Shown piece by piece: positions 13,265 to 23,417 of a stretch of 64,000 bases of DNA; positions within the stretch are counted from its first letter, which is position 1, and each line of letters opens with the position of its first letter. Location: the NCBI GenBank assembly GCA_026545765.1, contig CM048841.1:88394636-88458635 (forward strand). The letters are read 5' to 3'. Under the pieces are notes generated by a model. It did no database searches. It saw nothing but the letters and a program-made list of their open reading frames with translations, and had not been told where the DNA came from. This DNA is from Plantago major. Lineage: Eukaryota; Streptophyta; Magnoliopsida; Lamiales; Plantaginaceae. The position numbers were made by a program, and so were the translations under genes.

Positions 13265-13411
13265 TTTTGGTGGTTTTTTAGGTATTGCATATGTGGATCG
13301 GATTTCAAGCACAACAAGTCGTTGAAGGACCATATCAAGGTATTTGGGCGAGGGTCACATGGTCCGCAGATCGTCCAGGACGGGTACGTGATACGTGATT
13401 CGCCACTTTGA
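8485..13411 (+). CDS. WIP-domain C2H2 zinc-finger protein (three exons)
   Basis: Exons 8485-8895, 12895-13175 and 13282-13411 join in frame to 273 residues; all borders are GT-AG. Exon 1 is a low-complexity N-terminus followed by the family signature [21 protein letters not shown]. The WIP domain follows: finger 1 [28 protein letters not shown] (split by intron 1 at the usual LQ/MHMWGH point), then LKGTQ, finger 2 [13 protein letters not shown]…[13 protein letters not shown], finger 3 [12 protein letters not shown]…THEKNC, and finger 4 [19 protein letters not shown] proteins (TT1, NTT and kin) are nuclear transcription factors acting in seed-coat, vein, root and carpel development. Oddities: the usual GDWRTHEKNC reads [10 protein letters not shown]; finger 4 ends [10 protein letters not shown], one residue longer than the HIKAFGxGH I recall; the tail is short. 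Intron 1 is 4 kb and MITE-filled. The family is sure; which WIP member, and whether it is fully functional, is not. Confidence 0.85.
9098..9225. repeat. 36-bp direct repeat in WIP intron 1
   Basis: The text ttttgtaaactaattgaact and the 16 bases after it occur at about 9098-9133 and again at about 9191-9226, identical or nearly so, 93 bp apart. Probably a recent local duplication. Confidence 0.7.
9391..9643. mobile_element. Stowaway-like MITE (WIP intron 1)
   Basis: Inverted ends CTCCCTCCCTCCGTTCCA / …TGAGGGAG, flanked by TA on each side, about 250 bp, AT-rich with no coding text. CTCCCTCCGTCC ends with TA duplication are typical of Tc1/mariner-derived Stowaway MITEs. Confidence 0.75.
11061..11315. 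mobile_element. Stowaway-like MITE, second family (WIP intron 1)
   Basis: Left end ctccgttctttttaaatg with 'tttactttt', right end gtaaaccttataaaaaatgg then agggagta; the two are inverted copies of each other. A clearly related copy lies at 37759-38012, sharing the inner text 'ttggaaacccactatctctacttatt' in part. Confidence 0.75.
12009..12096. repeat. Short foldback in WIP intron 1
   Basis: Perfect 13-bp inverted arms gactccgatctta / taagatcggagtc enclose a second weaker pair (ggtgatctcacc… / …gagatggtgatatc). An 88-bp hairpin, perhaps a small MITE. Confidence 0.5.
13234..13260. repeat. Poly-T tract in WIP intron 2
   Basis: Twenty-seven Ts shortly before the 3' splice site of intron 2 (acceptor at 13280-13281). 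May be a long polypyrimidine tract or a simple repeat; its length is prone to sequencing error. Confidence 0.9.
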
Positions 13412-13501
13412 AGAATCCGATTCGTCATGCGAATCCGACAGCTCCAGTTAGCTAATTTTGGGAATGTGATTCGCTATTAAATCAGTTTAAGGCTAAGAAA
13501 G

Positions 13502-13738
13502 TACTCCCTCTATTTCAGAAAAAGTGTTACAACTTTCCGTTTCCGGCGTTTCACTAAAAGTGTTACAATTTCCATTTATGGAAACTAATTAAATAATAAA
13601 ACTTCCTACCTTTCACTTTTATTACAATATGCCACTCATTTAATCTCTAATAATCATGGGGCCCACTTGTACTTTCTACTTTTTCTTAAAATTGGTGCAA
13701 ATTCAAATTGTAACAATTTCTCCGAAATGGAGGGAGTA
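13502..13738. mobile_element. Stowaway-like MITE downstream of the WIP gene
   Basis: Left end TACTCCCTCTATTTCAGAAA, right end tccgaaatggagggagta; inner text repeats 'agtgttacaa'. TA at both flanks. It begins 90 bp after the WIP stop codon and could contribute to the 3' UTR. Confidence 0.75.
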
Positions 13739-14240
13739 ATAGACTATATGGCCTACTTTTCAATTTTAATTTTTAAGGCCAAAGGATAGCCTACTTTGTC
13801 AACCCTAGACAAGGTTCCAGAATTGTCTGCATTCACCTCTACTCTACCATGGCAAACTCTCGTTTTCTCAAGATTTTTCTTCTACTTTTTTTCCATGTCT
13901 TGCTGAAATCTACTGATCATTCATATTTCTACATTTCATCCTTTCATCATGAAATCTTTCTCCAAATACATTCTTATTTCTACATTTCATCCTCTCGTCA
14001 TGAAATCTTTCTCCAAATACATAGAACCGCACACAAACCCAAGAGAACCGGGAACGCGCAAACGAACCGCGGCTGGGAAGGCAAGAACATTGGGCGTGGT
14101 ATGCGGGACGAGTTTGAAGATATCGGGACGAGTTTGAAGAGGATGATATATCCACATCGATCTGAGATTGACCTACAAAGCTTTTCTAGTCATGAAATCA
14201 ACCCATGTGCTAGATTATGATGTTACTTCGGGTTTTCTAT
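13739..14240. other. Spacer with small tandem duplications
   Basis: Two near-identical 45-bp units (ttctacatttcatcc…aaatacat) lie at about 13927-13973 and 13978-14022, and 'gggacgagtttgaaga' is doubled at about 14105-14140. The 123-codon frame at 13849-14220 spans these duplications and has no recognisable domain, so I do not call a gene. Confidence 0.5.
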
Positions 14241-14475
14241 TGTCAGTCAGGTTGTTGCCCTAACTATTGTCAGTCAATATATCAACACGTGACACGTGTC
14301 CATTGCCCTCAACTACTAATCTCCATCGCCCTCAACCGCTACATGTTACTATATTTAGAAATATTAAATTCTCCACTAAATTTTCTTTTATTGTATAATA
14401 TAATCACACTTTTTTTACATACAATTATATTTATAATTATATAAATTTGAATATCCACGACACATAATCCTAACC
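14240..14475 (+). repeat. Dispersed repeat, copy 1 (inverted copy at 62.6 kb)
   Basis: The block from gtcagtcaggttgttgccc to ccacgacacataatccta is present in reverse orientation at 62590-62756. Shared landmarks are acgtgacacgtgtc, ctccactaaattttctttta and acatacaattatatttataa. No coding text; class unknown. Confidence 0.65.
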
Positions 14476-14536
14476 TCTAAAAACATCCAAATTTGATGAA
14501 CCCTGTGATATTTTAATAATCACCACAATTAATTGG

Positions 14537-17500
14537 TGAGTCCTTGTGTATTGTGTATAATATATAGGAGAATTACAATAAGAAGTAATTAGGAAAAAAT
14601 ACATAAAAATCCTATATACAAGGAAACTATATTAACTAGAGACTTATTTACCAAATTAAGTTATTGGACAGAATCTTGTCTAACACCCCCCATCAAACGA
14701 AGGGTCGGATTAACCCGAACACAGAGCTTGGAACGTAGAAATTCAAATTGAGGAGAGCCAAACGCTTAGTGAAAATGTCCACAAGCTGAAGGTTGGTCGG
14801 GACAAATTGAGTGCGAAGTCGTCCAGCGGTGACTAATTCCCGAATGAAATGACAATCAATGTCAATATGTTTAGCCCGCTTGTGTGATATGGGATTCTGA
14901 CTAATAAATATTGCGCTCTTATTGTCAGAGAGTAAGGTAGGCCGGTCGGTCGGTAATGCACGAAGGTCTCGAAGAAGATAAGTGATCCAAACAAGTTTTG
15001 CAACAGCGTTTGCGAGAGCTCGATATACGGATTCACAACTCGACCTTGCAACAATAGGTTGCTTTTTAGCACTCCAAGAAACAAGATTTCCACCAAGAAA
15101 AATAGAATACCCATATGTGGAGCGACGTGTGTCGGGACAACGACCCAATCAGCATCAGAGTAACCGATTAAAGAGTGTTGGCCGGGATAGAAGCAAATCC
15201 CATGGTGGAGTGTACCGTTGACATAACGAAGGATACGCTTAACGGCCTGAAAATGATCAAGAGTAGGTGCTTGCCGAAACTGGCATACCGTGTTTACAGC
15301 ATAGGCAAGGTCGGGCCGAGAAATCGTGAGATATTGCAAGGCACCCACAAGTGACCGATACAATGCAGGATCAGAGAATAACTCACCATCAATAGTGAAT
15401 GTTTGCTCCGTGGCAAGTGGTGTGTGGACGGGCTTGGAGTTGAGCCCGAGTCATAATGTCATGAGCATACTTTTGTTGACTCAAAAAACAACCCATCAGG
15501 AGTGTATGTGATTTTCAAACCCAAAAAATAACTTAGCCGACCCCAAGTCCTTGATGGAGAATTCATCTTGGAGACGAGAAATGAACTGAGTAATAAGGGC
15601 AGTGGTGTTTCTAGTGAGAATGATGTAATCCACATAGACCCGTAAGTAGATCAAGGAATGTCCTTTGTGGAAAACAAATAAGGAAGGATCAGCACGGCTG
15701 CAAAGAAAACCATGGTGAGTCAAAAAGTCACTAAGGCGCTGAAACCACGCACGAGGAGCTTGCTTTAAGCCATATAATGCCTTGCGAAGACGACACACAT
15801 GGCTGGGAAAACGAGCATCAATGTAGCCAGGCGGTTGCTCCATATAGACGGTTTCAGTGAGAACACCATTGAGGAAGGCATTTTTTACATCGAGTTGATG
15901 AAGGGGCCATTTTTGCATATAACGACTAAGGCAAGAACAATTCAAACTGTAGTTGCTTTGGCAACAGGACTAAAAGTGTGAGAGTAATCAAACCCCGGTA
16001 TTTGAGTGAAGCCCTGAGCAACGAATCGAGCCTTGTAACGATCAATGGATCCATCCGAGAGATACTTTGTGCGATACACCCATTTTGAGCCAACAATATT
16101 AGTTCCAGATTGGCAAGGAACTAATTCCCAAGTGTGATTGATGTGAAGAGCACGAATCACATCATCCATGGCCGCAACCCAATGAGGAGATTTTTGGGCA
16201 GATTTGAAACCTTTGGGTTCCGATGAATTGACAACTGCCGCAACAAGACCTGTCATGATAAAATCCGGACCAAAATCTTTAGGCCGAAAATAGTCGTTCT
16301 AAGATCGAGTAGTAATGTTGGGAACAGGTCGGGGTGAGGTTGTGCGGATGGGCCAGGAGGTGGAGGGGATATAGGGTCAGGTGTGTGTTGGTTGAGAGGG
16401 CTTTGTGGTGGAGTTTGGTCGGGAGAATGTGATGAGTGTGTATAGTGGATGGAGCAGGTGTTGTATTAGAATTTGGACCTGAGGGGCCAAGTTGGCAAGC
16501 TCCAGTAGTTGGCATAACATTATCATGTAATGAGTTGGATGGTTTTGTATTTTGTTCAGTGGTCTGAGTGTCCAAAAAACTAGCATACTCTAACTGATTT
16601 TCAGAATTAGAGGCCCGGTTTCCCGAAAATGGAAAATATAATTCATCAAAACGAGCATGACGAGTAATATAGACCTTGGATGTTGATGGCTCGAGACAAC
16701 GAAAACCTTTGTGTTGGGGGCTGTAGCCGAGAAAAATGCAGGGCAAGCTACGAGGAGAAAATTTATTTGAAGCATAATCTCGTAGACAAGGATACACACG
16801 ACACCCAAAAGGATGAAAATTCTCGTAAGAAGGTGCGGCCCCAAATAATAGCTCAAATGGACATTTTCCCTCCAAAACTTTGGAAGGAAGCCTATTAATA
16901 GTGTATACGGCAGTATAGAAGGCATCCACCCAAAAATGTAGAGGGGTCGAGGAGTTAAACATCATAGCAAGGCCAATTTATGTGATATGACGATGTTTAC
17001 GCTCCGCTCGACCATTCTGAGCAGGCGTATAAGGGCATGACATAATATGGAGAATGCCACAATCGAGAAATATATCCTTAAGCCTGTTATTTGTAAATTC
17101 GGTTCCTCCATCACTGTGGAAAATTTTAATATTTTTGTCAAATTGATTTTCAACCAACTTGCGAAATTGAATGAACACATACGTGAAATTAAATTTAACA
17201 CGGAGGGGGTATATCCAACAGAACCTGGAGTAGTCATCCACAAAAACAACATAATATCGAAAACCAGAGTTAGATGTAATAGGAGCAGGTCCCCAAAGAT
17301 TGCAGTGGATAATGTCCAAAACATGAGTAGCACGCTTAGTATTATTCAAAAACGACAAATGCGGGCTCTTTGCCAGATGGCACGAAGAACAAATTCCCAG
17401 CTTAGGTAGTAAAGATGTAACAGATAGTAAACCAGACTTGCTTAAAGATGAAATAGTATCATAAGAGACATGTCCTAAACGGGCATGCCACAATTCAAAA

Positions 17501-18910
17501 GAAGCACGCAGATTCCTATTCTTCAATGCTGCAACTAAAGTCGTGCTACCTTGTTGTAAGACGTAGAGTCCATTTTCACGCGTGCCTCGTGCCAGAGGTT
17601 CCCCTGTTTTGCGATTCTGAATGGTAAAGGAATTGTCAATGAATAAAACATCAACAGGTAAGTCACCGGTTAACTTGCTAATAGACAACAGGTTTTTAGT
17701 GATGTGAGGAACAACAAGAACGTCTAACAGATTGACTTTAGAAGCTAATGAATGATGCCCAATATGTGAAATTGATAAAGAATTTCTATTACCGACAACC
17801 ACGTGATCATTACCAGAGTAAGGAACAACCGAATCCACGCTAGAGACATCAGGTGTCATATGGGCTGAAGCACCCAAATCCATAAACCAATCAGAGGTCG
17901 AAGGCCCTGAAATATTATAGTTTGCAGAAAAAGTCTCTGCAAGATTTGCAGATTGCTCCGAGCGATAGGAACGGACAAAATGCTGAGGACAATTATTGGC
18001 GTAATGCCCTTCCTGGAAACAAAGCTGGCAGCGAGGAGTACGGTGCCGGTTGCGATTTTTCTGGCCACTGCGATTGGTGTTCTGCCCCTTATGATTAAGA
18101 GGAGGGGAACTATGAGCGACAACAGAGTGGGGCTGGGCGGTGAAAGCTACCGTAGTGGTAGAATTAGAGACTGTTGGTTTCTGAAAAAGTGCGAAACTTT
18201 TGGCACTTGCAAGCAAATCACGAAAACGAGGCAAAGTGCCCAACACCAGGTGAGAGGACTGAAAGTTCGCAAAAGAGGGACCAAGACCACGAAGAAACCA
18301 GTGGGCCTTGTCTGATTCGTCAACCGGACGACCGATAGCGGCCAATTGATCACATAACTGTTTGAATTCTCGACCAACCTCAGAAATCAACCGAGCACCT
18401 TGTTGAATTAGCTGAAGATCGCCTTTAAGACGAAGCTCACGAGATTTGGAGCTATGGCAGAAGGCTGCCAATAAAGAATCCCAAACGTCCTTTGCTGTTT
18501 TCGAACCAATTGTTTATGCCATAGCTTCTTCGGATAGGGAGGAATTGAGAAGAAGCTTAATGGTTTGGTCCTTTTCTCACCAAGATGCAAATTCTGGATT
18601 GGGAGAGGAGATCGGAGGTGAGGGTGGTCGGAGATGGACATGGAGTAGAGCCATCAAGATGACCATAAAACCTTTGCAATTGAAAAGGGGGGAAGATGTT
18701 ATCATACCACATTAGGAAATTTGTGGAGGTGATTTTGATACTAGAAAGCATATGAAGCATGGTGGGAAAGGTGAGAGCATCAGAGATGGAGCTAGAAGAA
18801 GAAGAATTGGCTGCCATGGTAAAAGAAAGAAGAAGACAAAAATGGTTGTATCAGACTGGCATCGTCTCAAATAGGCTGGTTTGTTCTGATGATCAGACTC
18901 TGATCCCTTC
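14537..18910 (-). mobile_element. Ty1/copia LTR retrotransposon relic 2
   Basis: Minus-strand copia element with a fuller set of parts than relic 1: a PBS-like site near 18894-18908, gag (about 18050-18817, opening MAANSSSSSSISDALTF and carrying a zinc knuckle CQLCFQEGHYANNCPQ), protease region (DWFMDLGASAHMT), GAG-pre-integrase and integrase (FELWHARLGHVSYDT; YTPAQNGRAERK; about 16280-17950), reverse transcriptase ([26 protein letters not shown]; about 15230-16260) and RNase H (GYSDADW; SSCESVYRALANA; about 14693-15230). A polypurine tract just before 14686 is followed by a putative 3' LTR (about 14537-14685, starting TGTTAGACAAG). A matching 5' LTR was not recognised. It is a broken fossil with several breaks. 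Confidence 0.88.
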
Positions 18911-19010
18911 ACACTGTCTTATTCATGTCCCATCTCTTCCTGGTCTCATTTTGAATTCAATACAATCAATGAGCACGGGTAGTAGGATAATTCGTCCATA
19001 CATATTTACA

Positions 19011-20690
19011 ATGAAATGAGCCCGTCATTGTTTTGATGATGGTAATTGGTTGTTTTGGTGATGGTAATTGGTTGTTTTGGTGATAATAAAATAAAATATG
19101 TCATTGATTTGATTACTTATGGGAGTAATAGATATGATGTTAAATAAATTGATAAGAGATAATTTTAATTTTAATAAGGGTGTTTTTAAGTATAATTTCC
19201 GTTTTAAATATATATTTATTTTACATAGTTTAAGGCAATAGAGAGACAGTTAGAGTAATACTTAGTGCAACACCCAATGCGACACGAACAACACCTCATA
19301 ACAACGCTTGGTGCAACAGATTGTAGATGAATCAATCTCCACCGTTAGATATATCATCTAGTGGCTCAAAGCAAGTGACTGATGCTAGTCAGGACGGCAC
19401 CTCAACTGACGATAGAAGACCCCATGTTACTTAGTTAGTGTTACATGCTACGCGTACATAGAGTTATTTAAGCTCAGCTGTATGGGAGAATATGTAATTA
19501 ACCAAATTAAGGATAGTATAGATGAAAAAAATTTAAAATTAGTAACCAACCCAGTTACCAGGACTAGGGGTGTGCGCAGGCACTGTGAGCCCAACCACGC
19601 AGGCCCACACTTTGCTAGGGGCCAACCGCCCAAGCCCAACAACAAACTTTTTTTGCATTAAATGAAATTAAATTGAGGTGTCTGCGCTTTTCATCTTCCT
19701 GGCCTTTCCGATTCTTCTTTCTTCACGCCTATTTTTTTTTTCCAGCAAGTATTAAATCATCCAATCAAATTCCTCTACTTTCGAAGAAAAATGGTTATTG
19801 TGACTTGTTTCTGTTTTCGTTTCACCGTTTGAGATTCGGGTATATATATATAGAGGTTTATCAGCTTTAAAGACTCACAGTTTACTCCTCCTTTAGTTCT
19901 TCATCATAAATTCTTCATTATACTACCAAATTTCAAATTCTATTCCATTAGCAGACAACAACTGTGTTTATTTCTCACATCTGGGAATTGAGGATTTTTC
20001 GAAGTCCGAGTGCGAATTTAAAGATAATTTCTGATATCTTGATATTTCTCTTGAATTCTTACTTGCAATTTTGTGTTTATATATCCTTGCATAAATGAAG
20101 AACTACTTTTTTTGAATTGTATCCTGTAGAACAAAATGTTTAAAGATGGCATTGAATTAGTTCATAAGTTGAAGACGGCCCTGATTAGTTCTTATTGTTC
20201 CTTCTTTGGAGTGTCTGAGTATCTGTTACATAAAAGTTTAGTTATAATTAATGTTGCTACTGTAGTTTGATTATTTAGTTTTGCTATTGAATACTGCTAG
20301 TTTGATGGTTATTATACATGACATTCATCTAGGATTTTGTTAACAATTCCCATTAATGTTGCATAAGCTGAAATAAGTTTTTTCAAATTAAAATTGGTGA
20401 AATCATACTCACGCACTACAATGTCAGGAGAACGACTCAAAGGATTAGTGATCATGGTAAATGAAAATGATATTGCAAAGGAAGTTTATTAGGAAGAATA
20501 GATTGATATTTTTGCTTCAAAAAACGCTAGAAAAATAGCACTTTTTGAGTAATTTTTTGTTTGTTTGCAATATTTATTAGAAATATATTTTAGTTAATTG
20601 TATTTGATGATTTTTTTTAATGTTTACTTTCTATAAAAAAAATTATTATATTATTATTTTTTGCCTCGCTTTAAATCTCGAAGACGGTCT
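19011..20690. other. Gene-free spacer
   Basis: AT-rich text without a supportable gene. A 22-bp phrase ttttggtgatggtaattggtt-like is doubled near 19030-19080. At 19563-19640 'aggggtgtgcgcaggcac' resembles the outer end of common plant hAT-like non-autonomous elements. The text near 19390-19420 (ggcacctcaactgacgata) is echoed near 62730-62750. Confidence 0.5.
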
Positions 20691-20691
20691 T

Positions 20692-21708
20692 GGGGTGCAT
20701 AGATTGATTCGATCCGAATTTCGAATTGATAATATCCGAATAATAACTTTTTGCCCAATCCGCAATCCTACAATTTTTTCTTAAAAAATTAAAATTCGTC
20801 CAAAATGTTACATCAAATCTTAAGGGCAGTAACAGACCAGAAGTAACAAAGGGAACTTCATACATTTGCTATTTTTAACCGTCCCACAGAACTTCATACA
20901 TTACCAAAAAAGGAAGCTAACACACCCAACAAATAATAAACAATCTCAACTTCACACTTAAATTACACATTTTGCCACTAAAAGTACACTTTTTCCCACC
21001 TTTTCTATATTATATCATTGCTTTAACTTTTCGCATAAAACTGCGCGCTAACCCTAATAAATGAAATTCTCCAGGACGGAGGGAGTATTTATCAACAATT
21101 TCAGAAACACTTGAACAGAAACAGAACTAGCCAAAACTTCAACCATACAAACACTTGAACAGAAACACTTTGTCCAAAACTTGACCAGAAATCGAACTCA
21201 GACCAATCTCAGAAAATGAAGACCAGAAATAGAACTAGCCAAAATCAGAAATGAAGACCGAGAGCGGAGAAAAACGAGGAGGCGGAAGGCGCCATGGCAT
21301 GCTCCGAGGAGGAGGAGGGACGGCGGCGGCTACGGGAGATCTAGGGTTACTGTAGTGACGGCTGTGGGAGGGTCCGGAGGGAGAGGGAGTACGTGAAGAG
21401 GAAAGTCTCTTTAGAACTCTCGCTCACATGTATGGAAAAAGGAGTGAGTGAATTGTGAGGGAGATCTAGGGTTTCTCGAACTTATTGGCAATTTGGCATT
21501 TGTTTTGCTGTGTCACTGTGTGTAAAATGTATAAAAAATAAGATTTTTTTTCTTCGGATTGATCGGATTAATCCAAAAATCCACGGATTTAATCCGATCC
21601 AATCCGAAAATTTCGAATCTGGAAAATGCTAATCTGAAATCCGATCCAAAGACACCTGATCGGACTGATCGGATCGGTTTTTCGGATTCGGTTTATATGC
21701 ACACCCCT
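20692..21708. mobile_element. Putative hAT-like non-autonomous element with nested MITE
   Basis: Left end ggggtgcatagattgattcg followed by cgatccgaatttcg; right end cggattcggtttatatgcac followed by acccct. The two ends are rough inverted copies (GGGGTG(TG)CATA and repeated ATCCGAT-type motifs). Such ends are common in plant hAT-related elements. A MITE-like block (20855-21090) lies inside. No transposase is seen. Confidence 0.4.
20855..21090. mobile_element. MITE copy (related copy at 36.9 kb)
   Basis: Ends in ccaggacggagggagta and shares most of its text with 36866-37095 (acttcatacatt…, tctcaacttcacac…, attacacattttgc…, taactttt). Right end fits the Stowaway-like CTCCCTCCGTCC class; the left end is worn. 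Confidence 0.6.
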
Positions 21709-21868
21709 AACCAGGGCTATATAGGTATATATTCCATTTACTTAGAAACGCATAATTACTTCGGAGCAGCTTCGCACTTACTTTTCAACTCGGCAGCATA
21801 TTCAAGTTTCAGTTTCAACTCAGCAACTGCTTTGGTTACTATATCCGAGTTAACAAAATTAAGTGGAA

Positions 21869-21958
21869 GTAAGAAAAGAGAGGAATTGGAACCCTCAGTA
21901 AAACAAAGCCTACATGGCAGCCCAATGCTACGCCTTGAACCGCTCGGCCATCTCTCCT
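21869..21958 (-). pseudogene. trnS-GGA: trnS-GGA relic (plastid type)
   Basis: Minus strand reads ggagagatggccgagcggtt followed by caaggcgtagcattgggctgccatgtaggc-type arm text and closes with a worn ggttccaattcctctctttt. This matches the plastid serine tRNA for UCC codons, with changes in the anticodon arm and T arm, so it is unlikely to be active. Confidence 0.6.
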
Positions 21959-22309
21959 ACATAATTTTTATGATGAATAGTGAGCTCTTCCAATTTCATT
22001 ATAAAATTCCCCTATTTAAATAGGTACGACGACTAGGACCAATCCATTTGATTTATCTACTCCAAATAGATATAGAAGGCCTATCATTTCTGTTTAAGGA
22101 AGAAATTTTGGTTATACTACTAATACTTGTACTTGCTCGCCTATTCTGACCAAGCTCTAAGCCTGGCTGGGGTTGAGTTGCAGGGTGTAAAACCAAAAAA
22201 CAGGTGGATCGCCTTCAGGCATACTATTTGAAATGGTTCCCCCATTTGGTCCGATATCCCAATCATGATTTTTCTACCCCTTCTAGGAAATTCCTTTTTG
22301 GGCCTGTTG

Positions 22310-22386
22310 TGGGCGAGGAGGGATTCGAACCCCCAACAATGTGGTTCTTAGCTACATGCTCTAATCCTCTAAGTTACAGACCCCAC
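22310..22386 (-). pseudogene. trnR-ACG: trnR-ACG relic (plastid type)
   Basis: Minus strand reads ggggtctgtaacttagagga, then ttagagcatgtagctaagaaccacattgttg and gggggttcgaatccctcctc. It matches plastid tRNA-Arg(ACG); the anticodon loop reads ctaagaa instead of ctacgaa, so the anticodon itself has changed and the copy is a relic. Confidence 0.6.
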
Positions 22387-22907
22387 CCCGTCCCAACCGG
22401 GTCTGTTCCTTGGAGTACCCTAGAACCTTTCCTCTCCCCAACGTTTTGGCTTAAGAAAATGTGAAAGTGCGTTTCTCTCTATAATATAAGAAAGGTTCGT
22501 TCCGAGTTGAGAAGTGGGAGAGAAGGGATGTCATAATTGAGGGTTTCTATAATCAATTCGATCCCCCGACTGAATCGGGGGCAAACGCCTACTAAAAGAT
22601 CGCTTGGATTTTAGAAAAAGCCGCTTGAATTTATCCATGATTTTTTCTTTTTTTTTGATTGATTATTCTGAAAATTCTATTTTTTAACTGTCATTTTAAG
22701 CCCCAAAGTATGATTCTTTTTTATTCAAATATGATCTATATAATGTCATTTTTCCGCTTGAAAGGAAAGAATAAGACATATTGGGTCGATCTATTTCTTT
22801 ATTTCCCCACACGGACAAAATTTTCTTAATTACTAGTATAATCTTATGATAAATTCCACAGCCTTCTAGATTATGTCTGCACACCAACTTTTGGCTGTAT
22901 TAAAATG

Positions 22908-23012
22908 TTGAGCACTCTCGTTGGACATCAAGTTTCGGATCAACAACATTACGAAGTTTGAAATCTCCTCATTGATCCGAAACTAACTATAATGTCCGAC
23001 AAGAGTGCTCAA
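22908..23012. mobile_element. 105-bp hairpin element
   Basis: Arms ttgagcactctcgttggaca… and …tgtccgacaagagtgctcaa are inverted copies; inner arms agtttcggatcaa / ttgatccgaaact pair too, leaving a loop of about 30 bases. Nearly the whole unit folds on itself. It is most simply a small foldback MITE; a small-RNA precursor is the other reading. Confidence 0.6.
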
Positions 23013-23020
23013 CGTTTAGC

Positions 23021-23290
23021 ACTGCTAAAAGGTCAGGGGCCAGGTTCAAGGCTCACCATACAGGTCAAGAAATTGATCACAAAAAGATGGATAAATTGAC
23101 AGAGCAATCAAAGCAAGCAGAGTTGAAACTAAAACATGAAGCTGCTGCCGAGTTGAAAAGGAAGCACAAAGCTGCAAGGCTTTTGGAAGAGATTGAACGA
23201 ACAGTTGAGATTAAAGACAATTATGCGGTTCTCAAGTACATGGATGACTTATGTTGGACCTGGATACTTGGTTGGTTACATAATTCATAG
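23021..23290 (+). pseudogene. Captured fragment resembling a GTE (bromodomain factor) C-terminus
   Basis: One open frame of about 90 codons, ending with a stop at 23288-23290, is rich in Lys/Glu/Ala and predicted to be a coiled coil (AAAELKRKHKAARLLEEIER then TVEIKDNYAVLKYMDDL). This resembles the extreme C-terminus of plant GTE8/9/11-type transcription factors ([21 protein letters not shown] as I recall it). No bromodomain, no start and no other exons are near. It directly follows the hairpin element, so it may have been carried or trapped by a transposon. Homology is from memory and moderate only. Confidence 0.45.
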
Positions 23291-23417
23291 CAGCATTATG
23301 CAAATCAAAACCTATCAGCCGTATCAGAACACTGCGAGTGCAATTTGCATTTGGTCTCTCTATACACCTTAAGGACAGTAACAAAATGAAATCAAAAACT
23401 GACCAGAGTGACCTCTA

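Larger units (their letters stand above)
21713..22680 (-). other. Plastid-derived nuclear insert (NUPT)
   Basis: Two plastid tRNA relics in about 0.5 kb mark this block as organelle DNA: a trnS-GGA-like copy and a trnR-ACG-like copy, both read on the minus strand. Text between and beyond them (for example ggtctgttccttggagtacc after the trnR relic) fits what I recall of the plastid rrn5-trnR spacer. In plastid genomes these two tRNA genes are not neighbours, so the insert is either rearranged or joined from two pieces, or came through mitochondrial DNA. Exact outer borders are inferred. Confidence 0.6.

Noticed and set aside
13849-14220. 123-codon frame with a hydrophobic start that looks like a signal peptide
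   Set aside because: The middle is a 45-bp tandem duplication and no domain or homologue is recognisable; more likely chance.
21869-22386. Functional nuclear tRNA genes
   Set aside because: Both match plastid tRNAs, sit in plastid-like flanks and carry changes in arms or anticodon.
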